64,000 nt of DNA from Sphingobium psychrophilum. GTDB taxonomy: Bacteria > Pseudomonadota > Alphaproteobacteria > Sphingomonadales > Sphingomonadaceae. The position numbers and the translations under genes were made by a program. The notes beneath the pieces are model-generated. The model was given only the letters and a program-made list of their open reading frames with translations. It ran no database searches and was not told the origin of the DNA. Below, piece after piece: positions 36,987 to 45,342 of the stretch (positions within the stretch are counted from its first letter, which is position 1; every line of letters begins with the position of its first letter). The DNA lies in assembly GCF_012927105.1 (NCBI RefSeq), contig NZ_JABBFV010000006.1:1-64000 (forward strand). The letters are read 5' to 3'.

Positions 36987-37750
36987 TATTGCAGATTCAC
37001 ATACATGCCGCCATCGACCCGCAGCGCCGCGCCGGTGACATAGGCGGCCATGTCCGACGCCAGGAAGACGATCGGCCCGGCCAGATCTTCCGACGCGCCG
37101 AGACGCCCCAGCGGCACGCGCTTTTCCATATATTCGCGCTTTTCGACATCGGCCAGATCATCCTTGTTGATCTCGGTCAGGATCGTGCCGGGCAGCACGC
37201 TGTTGCAGCGTATGCCATGTTTGCCCAGCGCGATCGCGGTAGACTGCATCAGCGAATGGACCCCTGCTTTCGTAAGCGTGTAATGCGTCTGATACTCGCC
37301 GCCGACCAGCGCCGAAATGGAGGAGACGGCGACGATCGATCCGCCATGGCCTTGTTTCACCATCTGCTGCGCGGCGCCCTGCACCATGAAATAGGCACCA
37401 TGCAGGTTCACCTTGAAGGTGCGCTCGACCACATCGGCCGGCATGTCCAGAAAGGCGTGGAAGGGGCAGATCCCCGCATTGCTCACCTTGACGTCGACCT
37501 TGCCGAACGCTTCGACCGCCCTGGCCACGAAATCCTGCGCGGTCTGCGGGTCGGCGACATCGCCCTTCACCGTTATGGCGCGCTGGCCCAGCGCCTCGAT
37601 CTCCGCCACGCAGCTTGCGGCCGACCTGTCGCTGTTGGCGTAGTTGATCGCGACATCCGCGCCATGCTGCGCCGCGCCGATGGCGGCGGCGCGGCCGATG
37701 CCGGTCGATGCGCCGGTGACAAGGACGGTATTGCCTTCAAGCAACTTCAT
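36986..37750 (-). CDS. lra1: L-rhamnose 1-dehydrogenase (LRA1, SDR family)
   Basis: A 254-residue short-chain dehydrogenase oxidising L-rhamnose to L-rhamnono-lactone with NAD(P)+. The cofactor motif is TGASTGIG (12-19), the NAG motif at 91-93 and the catalytic Ser144, Tyr157 and Lys161 (HYTLTKAG). The overall sequence closely resembles what I remember of LRA1 from Sphingomonas (PFHAFLDMPADVVERTFKVN, ALGKHGIRCNSVLPGTILTE). Position 88 is Lys in KVDVKVSNAG, where the family has a hydrophobic residue, so activity might be impaired. It lies 22 bases after iclR and overlaps lutA. Confidence 0.88.
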   Translation of the reverse strand: MKLLEGNTVLVTGASTGIGRAAAIGAAQHGADVAINYANSDRSAASCVAEIEALGQRAITVKGDVADPQTAQDFVARAVEAFGKVDVKVSNAGICPFHAFLDMPADVVERTFKVNLHGAYFMVQGAAQQMVKQGHGGSIVAVSSISALVGGEYQTHYTLTKAGVHSLMQSTAIALGKHGIRCNSVLPGTILTEINKDDLADVEKREYMEKRVPLGRLGASEDLAGPIVFLASDMAAYVTGAALRVDGGMYVNLQ

Positions 37751-37772
37751 GGGGCGGATTTTCCTTCGATGA

Positions 37773-38612
37773 TTATCGCCGCACCGGGCGGCGGGGGGAT
37801 TTGACGCCGGGGGCCCAGCCCAGGTCGGCGCTGACCTTGTGCGCGGCGGCGCGAACATCGTCGCTCAGCGCCGCCATGCGACCGTCATCCATATATTGGG
37901 CGGCGCTCGACAGGCTGATGGCGGCGACGATCGCGCCAGATGCGTCGCGGATCGGCGCGGCGACGCAGCGTATCTGGTCTTCATTTTCTTCCAGATCGAA
38001 CGCCCGGCCGGTGACCGCATAGTCGCGCATCCGTTCAAGCCAGCTTTCATAGGCGATTGGATGGGTGCCCGCCGCCTGGTCCGCGTCGAACAGCCGACGC
38101 CAATTGCCCTCCGGATCATCCATCAGCAGCGCCTTGCCAAGCCCTGTCGAGGTCAAGGGATGCCGATCGCCGATCCGGCTGCTGATCTCCACCCGGCGGC
38201 GGCCGGGAATCTTGTCGAGATAGAGCGCCTGGTCGCCGTCGAGCCGGCCGAGATGCACGACATCTTCGCTGGCGGCGGCCAGCGCCTCCAGATGCGGCCG
38301 GGCGATCTGCACCAGGTCGGCCTGCGATTGGGCGAGGAAGCCCAACTGGAGCAGCTTTGGCCCCAACTGATAGCCCTCGCGCGGCAGGAAAGTCAGGAAG
38401 CCGCGCTCCACCATGGCGTTGGCGAGGCGGTGGGTGGTCGAGCGGGTGAGGCCCATCCGTTCCGACAGGTCGGCCAGCTTGATCGGGCCGGCGATCACCT
38501 GGTCGAGCAGGTCCAGTCCGCGCTGCAAAGTCTGCGACCCGCCCGCCTTCTTCTCCTCCCGCCCCAAATTTTCAGATGCATCCGATTCTGAGTTTGACGT
38601 TTTCTGTCTCAT
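37773..38612 (-). CDS. IclR-family regulator of the rhamnose operons
   Basis: A 279-residue regulator. The N-terminal winged helix (about residues 22-85) contains [20 protein letters not shown]; the C-terminal effector domain (about 95-265) has [12 protein letters not shown] and [18 protein letters not shown], typical of IclR proteins. It is the first gene of the leftward operon and sits in the divergent control region with lra3, so it likely regulates both operons in response to a pathway intermediate. ATG 38612 is chosen; an ATG-less extension upstream crosses the likely operator. Confidence 0.88.
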   Translation of the reverse strand: MRQKTSNSESDASENLGREEKKAGGSQTLQRGLDLLDQVIAGPIKLADLSERMGLTRSTTHRLANAMVERGFLTFLPREGYQLGPKLLQLGFLAQSQADLVQIARPHLEALAAASEDVVHLGRLDGDQALYLDKIPGRRRVEISSRIGDRHPLTSTGLGKALLMDDPEGNWRRLFDADQAAGTHPIAYESWLERMRDYAVTGRAFDLEENEDQIRCVAAPIRDASGAIVAAISLSSAAQYMDDGRMAALSDDVRAAAHKVSADLGWAPGVKSPRRPVRR

Positions 38613-38641
38613 CCAATAAAATTCTATCCCACAAAATGAGA
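38607..38641. promoter_or_regulatory. Candidate IclR operator between divergent operons
   Basis: Two nested symmetric elements overlap the iclR start: TCTCAT (38607-38612) with ATGAGA (38636-38641), and the AT-rich near-palindrome ATAAAATTCTAT (38616-38627, 10 of 12 symmetric). The position between iclR and lra3 suits control of both operons. The binding protein is inferred. Confidence 0.45.
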
Positions 38642-38788
38642 AAAACAAGGGTGAAGGAGAGGCAGGACGTGATTGTGCCAGTCACGCCACCTCCTCCAAT
38701 AGCCAGCCCTTATGGATGTTTTGCTCACATATTGGAAGTTTCTGCCGATCCGTCCCACATATTGGGCATTGGTAGGTTCAGGGAGTGT

Positions 38789-39985
38789 GTGCGTGCCGAT
38801 CGTGACTTGCCGAAGATCAAACATGTCCGGGCCTTCACCGTGCGCGGTGGCGGGGCAGACTATCATGACCAGGGCGAAGGCCACTGGATCGACGATCACA
38901 TCGCGACGCCCATGTCGCGCTAACCAGAATATCGCCAGTCGCGCCAGAGCTTCGGCATCAACGTGCTGGGCACGCTGGTCGTGGAGATCGAGGCGGAGGA
39001 CGGAACTGTCGGTTTCGCCGTCACAACGGGCGGCGAACCGGCCGCCTATATCGTGGAAAAGCATCTCGCCCGCTTCCTCGAAGGCCGCTCGCCCACGGAT
39101 TATGAGAAAATCTGGGACCAGATGTATTTCTCGACCCAATATTATGGCCGCAAAGGGTTGGTCGTGAACGCGATTTCCGGCGTCGACCTGGCGTTATGGG
39201 ATTTGCTGGGCAAGCTGCGGCAGGAACCGGTCTATCATCTGCTCGGCGGCGCGGTGCGCGACGAACTGCTATTCTACGCCACCGGCGCGCGGCCCGACAA
39301 GGCCAAGGAATTCGGCTTCATCGGCGGCAAGATGGCGCTGCACCACGGCCCGGCGGAGGGTGTTGAGGGCCTGACAAAGAACATCGCCGAACTGGCGGAT
39401 ATGCGGTCCAAGGTCGGCGACGATTTCTGGCTGATGTGGGACTGCTGGATGGCGCTGGACGTCGATTATGCCACCCGCCTCGCCATCGCCGCCCATGACC
39501 TTGGCCTGAAATGGATCGAGGAGGCGATCAGCCCCGACGATTATTGGGGCTATCAGCAGCTCAAGCGCAACGTGCCCAAGGGTATGCTGGTCACCACCGG
39601 CGAGCATGAGGCGACCCGATGGGGCTTTCGCATGTTGCTGGAAATGGATTGCTGCGACATCATCCAGCCCGATGTCGGCTGGTGCGGGGGCGTGACCGAA
39701 CTGCTCAAAATCAGTGCGCTGGCCGACGCTCATGGCAAGATGGTCGTGCCGCATGGCTCGTCCGTCTACAGCTACCATTTCGTCATCACCCGCCACAATT
39801 CGCCCTTCGCCGAATTTCTGATGATGCATCCGGAGCCGACCGAAGTGGTGCCGATGTTCCATCCGCAGCTTCTCGGCGAACCGGTGCCGGAAAATGGCCG
39901 CATGAAGGTGACCGCGCTCGACAAGCCCGGCTTTGGCGTTGACCTCAATCCCGACATCGCCATGCACCGCCCTTATACCCATTGA
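38789..39985 (+). pseudogene. lra3: L-rhamnonate dehydratase (LRA3) with in-frame stop
   Basis: An enolase-superfamily dehydratase converting L-rhamnonate to 2-keto-3-deoxy-L-rhamnonate. The N-terminus [20 protein letters not shown] is intact, but the Tyr codon expected in MSRYPEYRQS is TAA (38921-38923). The same frame then continues without interruption through the metal ligands ([29 protein letters not shown]) and the catalytic-His region [13 protein letters not shown] to the normal end. Only one base differs from a Tyr codon. No clear ATG is left at the 5' end; GTG 38789 after AGGGAG is a possible start. Unless the stop is a sequencing error or is read through, the product is 45 residues long. 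Confidence 0.85.
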
Positions 39986-40008
39986 TCGTCAGAAGAGAGA
40001 AACGTCCC

Positions 40009-40866
40009 ATGAAATTCGTTCGTTACGGCCAGCCTGGCCAGGAAAAGCCCGGTGTCATCGATGCTGATGGCCAGATTCGCGACCTGTCGAGCGTCGTCCC
40101 CGAACTGACTATCGCAACGCTGGCCGCCGCCCAGGCCGCCGACATCGCCTCGCTCCCGATCGTGGAAGGCGCGCCGCGCTATGGCGTGCCGGTCAAGGGC
40201 ATCGGCAAGATCGTCGCCATCGGCCTCAATTATGAGGATCATGCGATCGAATCGAACCTGCCGATCCCGACCGAACCGATGATGTTCATGAAGGCGCTGT
40301 CGTCGCTCAACGGCCCGAACGACGAAGTCATGCTGCCCAAAAACGCCACTCATGGCGACTGGGAAGTCGAACTGGGCGTGGTGATTGGCGAAACCTGCCG
40401 CTTCGTCAGCGAAGACGAAGCGCTGTCCAAGGTCGCTGGCTATACCCTGGTCAACGATGTGTCGGAACGCTTCAACCAGAAGCAGCGCGGCAGCCAGTGG
40501 AGCAAGGGCAAGGGCCATGACACGTTCTGCCCGGTCGGCCCCTGGCTGGTGACCCCGGACGAGGTCGGCGACCCGCAGGATCTGGACATGTATCTCGACC
40601 TCAATGGCGAGCGGATGCAGACCGGCAACACGAAGACGATGATCTTCACCGTCGCCCAGCTGATTGCCTATGTCAGCGAATATATCACCCTCTATCCGGG
40701 CGACCTGATGATCACCGGCACCCCGCCGGGCGTGGGTGAGGGCAAGAAGCCCGACGCCATTTACCTAAAGGCCGGCGACGTCATGGAACTGGGCATCGCC
40801 AAGCTGGGCACGCAGACACAGCAGGTGTCGGAATGGCGTCACCTGGGCGACGTGGTGCTCGGATGA
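40009..40866 (+). CDS. lra6: 2,4-diketo-3-deoxy-L-rhamnonate hydrolase (LRA6, FAH family)
   Basis: A 285-residue fumarylacetoacetase-family hydrolase that splits L-2,4-diketo-3-deoxyrhamnonate into pyruvate and L-lactate. The metal-binding and catalytic features of the family are present: IGLNYEDHAIESN (His), GDWEVELGVVIG (two Glu), GYTLVNDVSERFNQ (Asp) and MITGTPPGVGEGKKP at the C-terminal end. The gene appears intact and of normal length. ATG 40009 has AGAAGAGAG upstream. It lies 23 bases after lra3 and overlaps lra5 by 4 bases. Of the rightward operon it is one of only two intact genes. Confidence 0.88.
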   Translation: MKFVRYGQPGQEKPGVIDADGQIRDLSSVVPELTIATLAAAQAADIASLPIVEGAPRYGVPVKGIGKIVAIGLNYEDHAIESNLPIPTEPMMFMKALSSLNGPNDEVMLPKNATHGDWEVELGVVIGETCRFVSEDEALSKVAGYTLVNDVSERFNQKQRGSQWSKGKGHDTFCPVGPWLVTPDEVGDPQDLDMYLDLNGERMQTGNTKTMIFTVAQLIAYVSEYITLYPGDLMITGTPPGVGEGKKPDAIYLKAGDVMELGIAKLGTQTQQVSEWRHLGDVVLG

Positions 40867-41612
40867 GCGTCTATGCCGGCCGTTTCGCAGGTCGCAACGC
40901 GATTGTCACCGGCGGCGCCTCTGGCCTGGGCAAGCAGGTCGCCGCCCGCATCGTCGCGGAAGGCGGCCAGGTAGCGCTATAGGATCTCAATCCCGAAGCG
41001 CTCGCGGCCACCAGCGCTGAGATCGGCGCGGCTCATATGGTTGCGCTGGACGTGTCCGATTACGCCGCCGTCGTCGCCGCCGCGAAGGACACCGCCGCCG
41101 TGCTGGGCAAGGTCGATATCCTCATCTGCTCAGCCGGCATCACCGGCGCGACCGCGACCGTCTGGGACTATCCGGTCGACAGTTTTCAGCGGGTGATCGA
41201 CATCAATTTGAACGGCCTCTTCTACTGCAACCGGGAGGTTGCGCCCTTGCTCCTCGACAATGGCTATGGCCGGATCGTCAACCTGGCGTCCGTCGCGGGT
41301 AAAGAAGGCAATCCCAACGCCAGCGCCTATTCGGCCAGCAAGGCGGGCGTGATCGGTTTCACCAAGCCGCTCGGCAAGGAACTGGCGGGCAAGGGTGTCA
41401 TCGCAAACGCACTGACCCCCGCGACCTTTGAAAGCCCGATCCTGGCGCAACTTCCCCAGAGCCAGGTCGATTATATGCGCTCGAAAATCCCCATGGGTCG
41501 CCTGGGCTTGATCGAGGAATCGGCCGCCATGGTCTGTTTCATGGCCAGTGAGGAATGCAGCTTCACCACCGCATCGACCTTCGACATGTCGGGCGGCCGC
41601 ACCACCTTCTAA
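40863..41612 (+). pseudogene. lra5: 2-keto-3-deoxy-L-rhamnonate 4-dehydrogenase (LRA5) with in-frame stop
   Basis: A short-chain dehydrogenase (about 249 residues when read through) that oxidises 2-keto-3-deoxy-L-rhamnonate to the 2,4-diketo acid. The cofactor motif TGGASGLG, the NAG-like CSAGITG, and catalytic Ser and Tyr-x-x-x-Lys (AYSASKAG) are present. Codon 40 is TAG (40980-40982) where Trp is expected in VALWDLNPEA. The frame is otherwise open to the family C-terminus SGGRTTF. One base change (TGG to TAG) explains it. The gene starts in an ATGA overlap with lra6. Without readthrough the product ends after 39 residues. Confidence 0.88.
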
Positions 41613-41671
41613 AATGCAAAGTTGCGCGGCGCGACTGGCCATCAAGAGCCGGCGCGCCGCAATCTGTCCTA

Positions 41672-41749
41672 CCCCGTTCGGGCTAAGCGAAGTCGAATCC
41701 CCCGCCTGAGCGCAGCGAAGGCTTCGACTTCGCTCCGGGCGAACGGGGG
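41672..41749. repeat. Sphingomonad intergenic repeat (CCGTTCG family)
   Basis: CCCCGTTCGGGCTAAGCGAAGTC... and its inverse ...GACTTCGCTCCGGGCGAACGGGG. It separates lra5 from lra2 inside the operon, leaving about 190 bases without a gene. Confidence 0.85.
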
Positions 41750-41800
41750 TTGGTTGAACCGGACGACTTGCCTGATCACAATGCCTTGGAGAGGATAGCC

Positions 41801-42703
41801 ATGATCCCCTTTGTCGACGCCCATATCCATTTATGGGACTTGCAGCATATCCGATACGACTGGCTGAGCGCGCCCTTCTCCGACGAAGGGCCGAACGGCA
41901 GCGTCGAATTGATCGCGCATGACTATGGCGTCGCCGACTATCGCGCCGACCTGGCCCGGTGGAATGTCGTGGGCACCGTCCATGTCGATGCCGGCGCGGC
42001 GGCCGCCAGCGCCCTGCGCGAAACCCAGTGGCTCGACGGGATGGCGCAGATCGAAGGGCTTCCCACCGGCTTCGTCGCCTTCGCTGCCCTGCATGATCCC
42101 GATGTCGATGCCCTGCTCGCCGCGCAAGCCGCGGACCCCCGCGTCAAGGGCATCCGCCATATCGTCAACTGGCACCGCGATCCCAAGCGCACCTATGGCC
42201 CGGTCGACCTTACCGTCGATCCCCAATGGCAGGCGGGCTATGCCCTGCTGGCCAAGCACGGTCTGTCCTTCGACCTGCAATGCTATCCGGGGCAGATGCC
42301 GGGCCTCGCCCCGCTGATCGCACGCCATCCGGACATTCCCGTCATCATCAACCATATGGGGATGCCGGTGCTGACCGACCCCGATGGCCTAGATGATTGG
42401 CGCGCAGGCATGAAGGCGCTCGCCGCGCTGCCTCATGTCGCGGTGAAGTTGTCGGGCGTGGGCTTCATCTGCCGCGACTGGACCCGCGAATCGATCGAAC
42501 CGCTGATGCGCGAAACGATCGACCTGTTCGGCACCGACCGCTGCGCCTTCGCCAGCGACACGCCGACCGACACGCTATTCGCCCCTATCGACCGCACCAT
42601 GGAGGCCTATCACGCCATCGTGGCGGACTATCCCGAAACCGACCGCCGCGCGCTCTTCGCTGGCAACGCCAACCGCCTCTATCGCCTGGGACTGGACCTA
42701 TGA
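41801..42703 (+). CDS. lra2: L-rhamnono-1,4-lactonase (LRA2, amidohydrolase family)
   Basis: A 300-residue TIM-barrel amidohydrolase that opens L-rhamnono-lactone to L-rhamnonate. Metal-binding residues are visible: VDAHIHLWD (His-x-His) at the N-terminus, GIRHIVNWHRDP, a His in IINHMGMP, and Asp in FASDTPTD. The start ATG 41801 has GGAGAGGATA upstream. It overlaps rhaT by 4 bases (ATGA at 42700). The gene appears intact. The repeat upstream may separate its transcription from lra5. Confidence 0.87.
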   Translation: MIPFVDAHIHLWDLQHIRYDWLSAPFSDEGPNGSVELIAHDYGVADYRADLARWNVVGTVHVDAGAAAASALRETQWLDGMAQIEGLPTGFVAFAALHDPDVDALLAAQAADPRVKGIRHIVNWHRDPKRTYGPVDLTVDPQWQAGYALLAKHGLSFDLQCYPGQMPGLAPLIARHPDIPVIINHMGMPVLTDPDGLDDWRAGMKALAALPHVAVKLSGVGFICRDWTRESIEPLMRETIDLFGTDRCAFASDTPTDTLFAPIDRTMEAYHAIVADYPETDRRALFAGNANRLYRLGLDL

Positions 42704-43527
42704 TCGCAAATCCTCTGCTCGGCGTGCTGTTCCATTGGCTTGGCGGCCTGGCCTCCGCTTCTACGTCCCCTATCGCGGGGTGAAGCGCTGGAACTGGGAG
42801 ATATTCTGGCTCACCGGCGGCATCTTCTCCTGGGTAATCGCGCCCTGGTTCTTCGCCGCGATCCAGACCAACGACCTGATGAGTGTGATGCGACAGGTGC
42901 CCTCCTCGGTCGTCGGCTGGTGCGTGTTCTTCGGCTTTCTCTGGGGCTTTGGCGGCCTGACATACGGCCTCACCATGCGCTATCTCGGCCTCTCGCTCGG
43001 CATGGCGGTGGTGCTGGGCCTGTGCACCGTCTTCGGCACACTGATCCCGCCGATCGTCGATGGCAGCTTCATGACGGAGATCGCCGGAACGCTCCATGGC
43101 CGGATCGTCCTGTTGGGCCTGGCCGTCACGGTGCTGGGCATCATCGTCGTTGCGATGGCCGGCGCACGCAAGGATGCGGCATTGTCCACCGAGCAAAAGG
43201 CCGCCGCCGTCGCCGAATTTGATTTCAAAAAGGGCAGCGGCCAGCGCCCAAATTTCTCCCCAATTTCCTGCTCTGCGCGCTGGCGGGCACGGCCTAGTAT
43301 TTCCAGTTCTTCTTCTACACCATGGGCGAAAGCCAGATGGGTCGCTTCGGCTTCTCAAGCTGGACGCTGCACATGGCGTCGATCATCATCTTCGGCACCT
43401 GCTGGGGCTTCGCCTTCAGAGAGTGGAAGGACGCCGCCCCGCCGTCCGCCGCATGGTATGGACCGGGGTTGGCCTGCTGATCTTCGCCACCCTGATCATC
43501 GGCTATGGCAACCGCCTGGCCGTGTGA
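42700..43527 (+). pseudogene. rhaT: L-rhamnose/proton symporter RhaT, multiply disrupted
   Basis: Recognisable as the L-rhamnose permease RhaT by FYVPYRGVKRWNWEIFWL, GGLTYGLTMRYLGLSLGMAV and FGFSSWTLHMASII. There are four lesions. A frameshift near codon 20 stops the frame after about 27 codons. The middle, about 80 residues by memory of the family, is missing after EFDFKKG. A TAG at 43295-43297 replaces Trp in GTAWYFQFFFY. A one-base shift near 43440 separates EWKDAAP from RRMVWTGVG. Several independent lesions show that this is true decay rather than a single reading error. The gene overlaps lra2 by 4 bases. Confidence 0.93.
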
Positions 43528-43542
43528 CGGCCCGGCCCGGCG

Positions 43543-44592
43543 TCAATGCCGGGCGGGCACCGCATCCGACTGGCGACGGATCAGCTGATAATCCAGCTTC
43601 ACCTTGCCGATAATTCCCTCAGCGCCCTCGTCCTGGCTGCGGAAACGCATCGCCAGCAGGCCGATCGCTTCGCGGCTCATGTCGCGGATCGGCTGGCGGA
43701 TGGTGGTCAGCGCCGGCCAGATCGCGCTCGCCAGTGGCGTATCGTCAAAGCCGCAGATGCTGATCTCAGCCGGCACGTTGATGCGTCGCTGGTGCGCGAC
43801 CGTGATCGCCGCGGCGGCCATATCGTCGTTGCAGGCGAAGATCGCGGTCGGCCGCGGCTCCAGGCTCATCAGCCGCTCGGCCGCGTCCAGCCCCGACCGA
43901 TAGCTATAGTCGCCCGGCACGATCAACTGGTCGTCATGGTCCAGCCCATGATGGAGCAGCGCATCGCGAAACCCCTGCAAGCGCCGCGCGCTCGACCGGT
44001 GGCGCACATTGCCTTCGATGAAGCCGATCCGCCGATGCCCCAGTTCGATCAGGTGCCGGGTCAGGTCATAGGCGGCATGGCGATCGTCGGTGCCCACCAC
44101 CAGCATGTCCGGCCCATCCTGGTCCGGCGCGATCGCGACGATGGCGATGTCGCGCGCACTCAGCCCGGCGATCAGTTCCGGCCAATCGCACAGCGGCGGC
44201 GGCAGGATCACGCCGGCGACATTGGCATGGGCCACCTGTTCGACGATTTCCTCGGCAAAGGCGCCGGGCGCGCATTGCTCGACCACGAGATGCAGGTGCC
44301 GCTGCGGCGCTTCGCCCAGCGCCCCCAGCAGCAGTTCGCCCAGATAGGCCGACGTGGTGGAGTTGCTGTGCAGCAACGCGACGCGCCGGTCGGCGCTCCC
44401 GGCCAACGCGCGGGCCGACGCATTGGGGATATAGCCCAGCTCCTTGACCGCCAGTTCGACCGCCCGCCGCGCCTTGGCGCTGACCAACGCTTTGCCGTTG
44501 ACCGCGCGCGACGCGGTCATGACCGACACGCCCGCGCAGGCGGCGACTTCCTTGATCGTGGGCGGTTTTTTCTTGGGGTCGCTTTTCTGCAT
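43543..44592 (-). CDS. LacI-family transcriptional regulator
   Basis: A 349-residue regulator. The N-terminal DNA-binding helix-turn-helix is TIKEVAACAGVSVMTASR (about residues 12-30) with the hinge helix ARALAG; the periplasmic-binding-protein-like effector domain follows (about 70-330: GTDDRHAAYDLTRHLIELGH, FACNDDMAAAAI, CGFDDTPLAS). ATG 44592 has GAAGAGGGG just upstream; a TTG earlier is less likely. It is convergent with the rhamnose operon and followed by nothing on its strand. It may respond to a sugar, perhaps rhamnose, but the target is unknown since IclR is the closer regulator. Confidence 0.85.
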   Translation of the reverse strand: MQKSDPKKKPPTIKEVAACAGVSVMTASRAVNGKALVSAKARRAVELAVKELGYIPNASARALAGSADRRVALLHSNSTTSAYLGELLLGALGEAPQRHLHLVVEQCAPGAFAEEIVEQVAHANVAGVILPPPLCDWPELIAGLSARDIAIVAIAPDQDGPDMLVVGTDDRHAAYDLTRHLIELGHRRIGFIEGNVRHRSSARRLQGFRDALLHHGLDHDDQLIVPGDYSYRSGLDAAERLMSLEPRPTAIFACNDDMAAAAITVAHQRRINVPAEISICGFDDTPLASAIWPALTTIRQPIRDMSREAIGLLAMRFRSQDEGAEGIIGKVKLDYQLIRRQSDAVPARH

Positions 44593-44643
44593 CCCCTCTT
44601 CCCTAGCCGCTTTTACGGCCAAGGAAAATCATGGGGTTCCAAG

Positions 44644-44689
44644 GCCTGAAAAGCCCGCCGGTCATATGCGACCGGCGGGCTTTTCAGGC
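44644..44689. terminator. Bidirectional terminator of pal and lacI-side transcripts
   Basis: GCCTGAAAAGCCCGCCGGTC, a 6-base loop, and GACCGGCGGGCTTTTCAGGC make a 20-bp perfect stem. T runs are embedded on both strands. It ends the Tol-Pal operon 18 bases after the pal stop. Confidence 0.9.
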
Positions 44690-44707
44690 ATCTACAGGGC
44701 AGGCGGA

Positions 44708-45223
44708 TCAATATTGGATGGTGACGGTCACCGCGCGGCGGTTCTGCGCCCAGCTTGCCTCGTCCGATCCCAGCGCCGCTGGCCGTTCCTTGCCATAGCT
44801 GACGGTGGTGATGCGGCCCGGCGCGATGCCCAGCGAGGCGAGATAGTTTTTCGCCGCATTGGCGCGGCGTTCGCCCAGCGCGATATTATAGTCGCGGGTG
44901 CCGCGTTCGTCGGCATGGCCCTCCACCGTCACGCGCACCGACGGGTTCTGCTGCAACCAGGCGGCCTGGCTCTGCAACGTCGCCTGATCTTCCGCATCGA
45001 CATCATATTGGTCGAGGCCAAAGAAGATGCGGTCGGACGATACCGACGCGACGAAATCCTCCTGGCTGCCTTTGACCGGAGCGCCGGAACCCACCGGGCC
45101 GCTGGGTGCAGTCGTGCCGCCGGTGCCGCCAGGGGCAGGGGGCAGCTCAGCCGGCGGCTTCTTCGAACAGGCGGCCAGCGCGATGATGGCGGTCGCCATC
45201 AACAGAGTCCGGGACAGTTTCAT
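44708..45223 (-). CDS. pal: Peptidoglycan-associated lipoprotein Pal
   Basis: A 171-residue outer-membrane lipoprotein. The lipobox is LAAC with Cys19, followed by a Pro/Gly/Thr linker (about 22-55). The OmpA-like domain then binds peptidoglycan (IFFGLDQYDVDAE, VEGHADERGTRDYNIALGERRA, GKERPAAL). The last residues VTVTIQY are typical. It works with TolB and the TolQRA motor in envelope constriction and outer-membrane integrity. It lies 119 bases downstream of tolB and is followed by a strong terminator; the usual ybgF/cpoB gene is absent after it. Confidence 0.96.
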   Translation of the reverse strand: MKLSRTLLMATAIIALAACSKKPPAELPPAPGGTGGTTAPSGPVGSGAPVKGSQEDFVASVSSDRIFFGLDQYDVDAEDQATLQSQAAWLQQNPSVRVTVEGHADERGTRDYNIALGERRANAAKNYLASLGIAPGRITTVSYGKERPAALGSDEASWAQNRRAVTVTIQY

Positions 45224-45342
45224 GGGGATCTCCTTAGGTATATTCTATGCTGCCCGCTAAGACAGTCATCAGGGTCCGTGATGTTCGTTACGCTGTCAAG
45301 ACGACTAGGTTCCCCAATGGGCGAAGGTGCCTGAACCTAAGC

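Noticed and set aside
38921..43297. Recoding of TAG/TAA as amino acids
   Set aside because: Only a few genes carry such stops, TAG and TAA are both involved, other genes here end normally with them, and rhaT has frameshifts as well, so decay is simpler.
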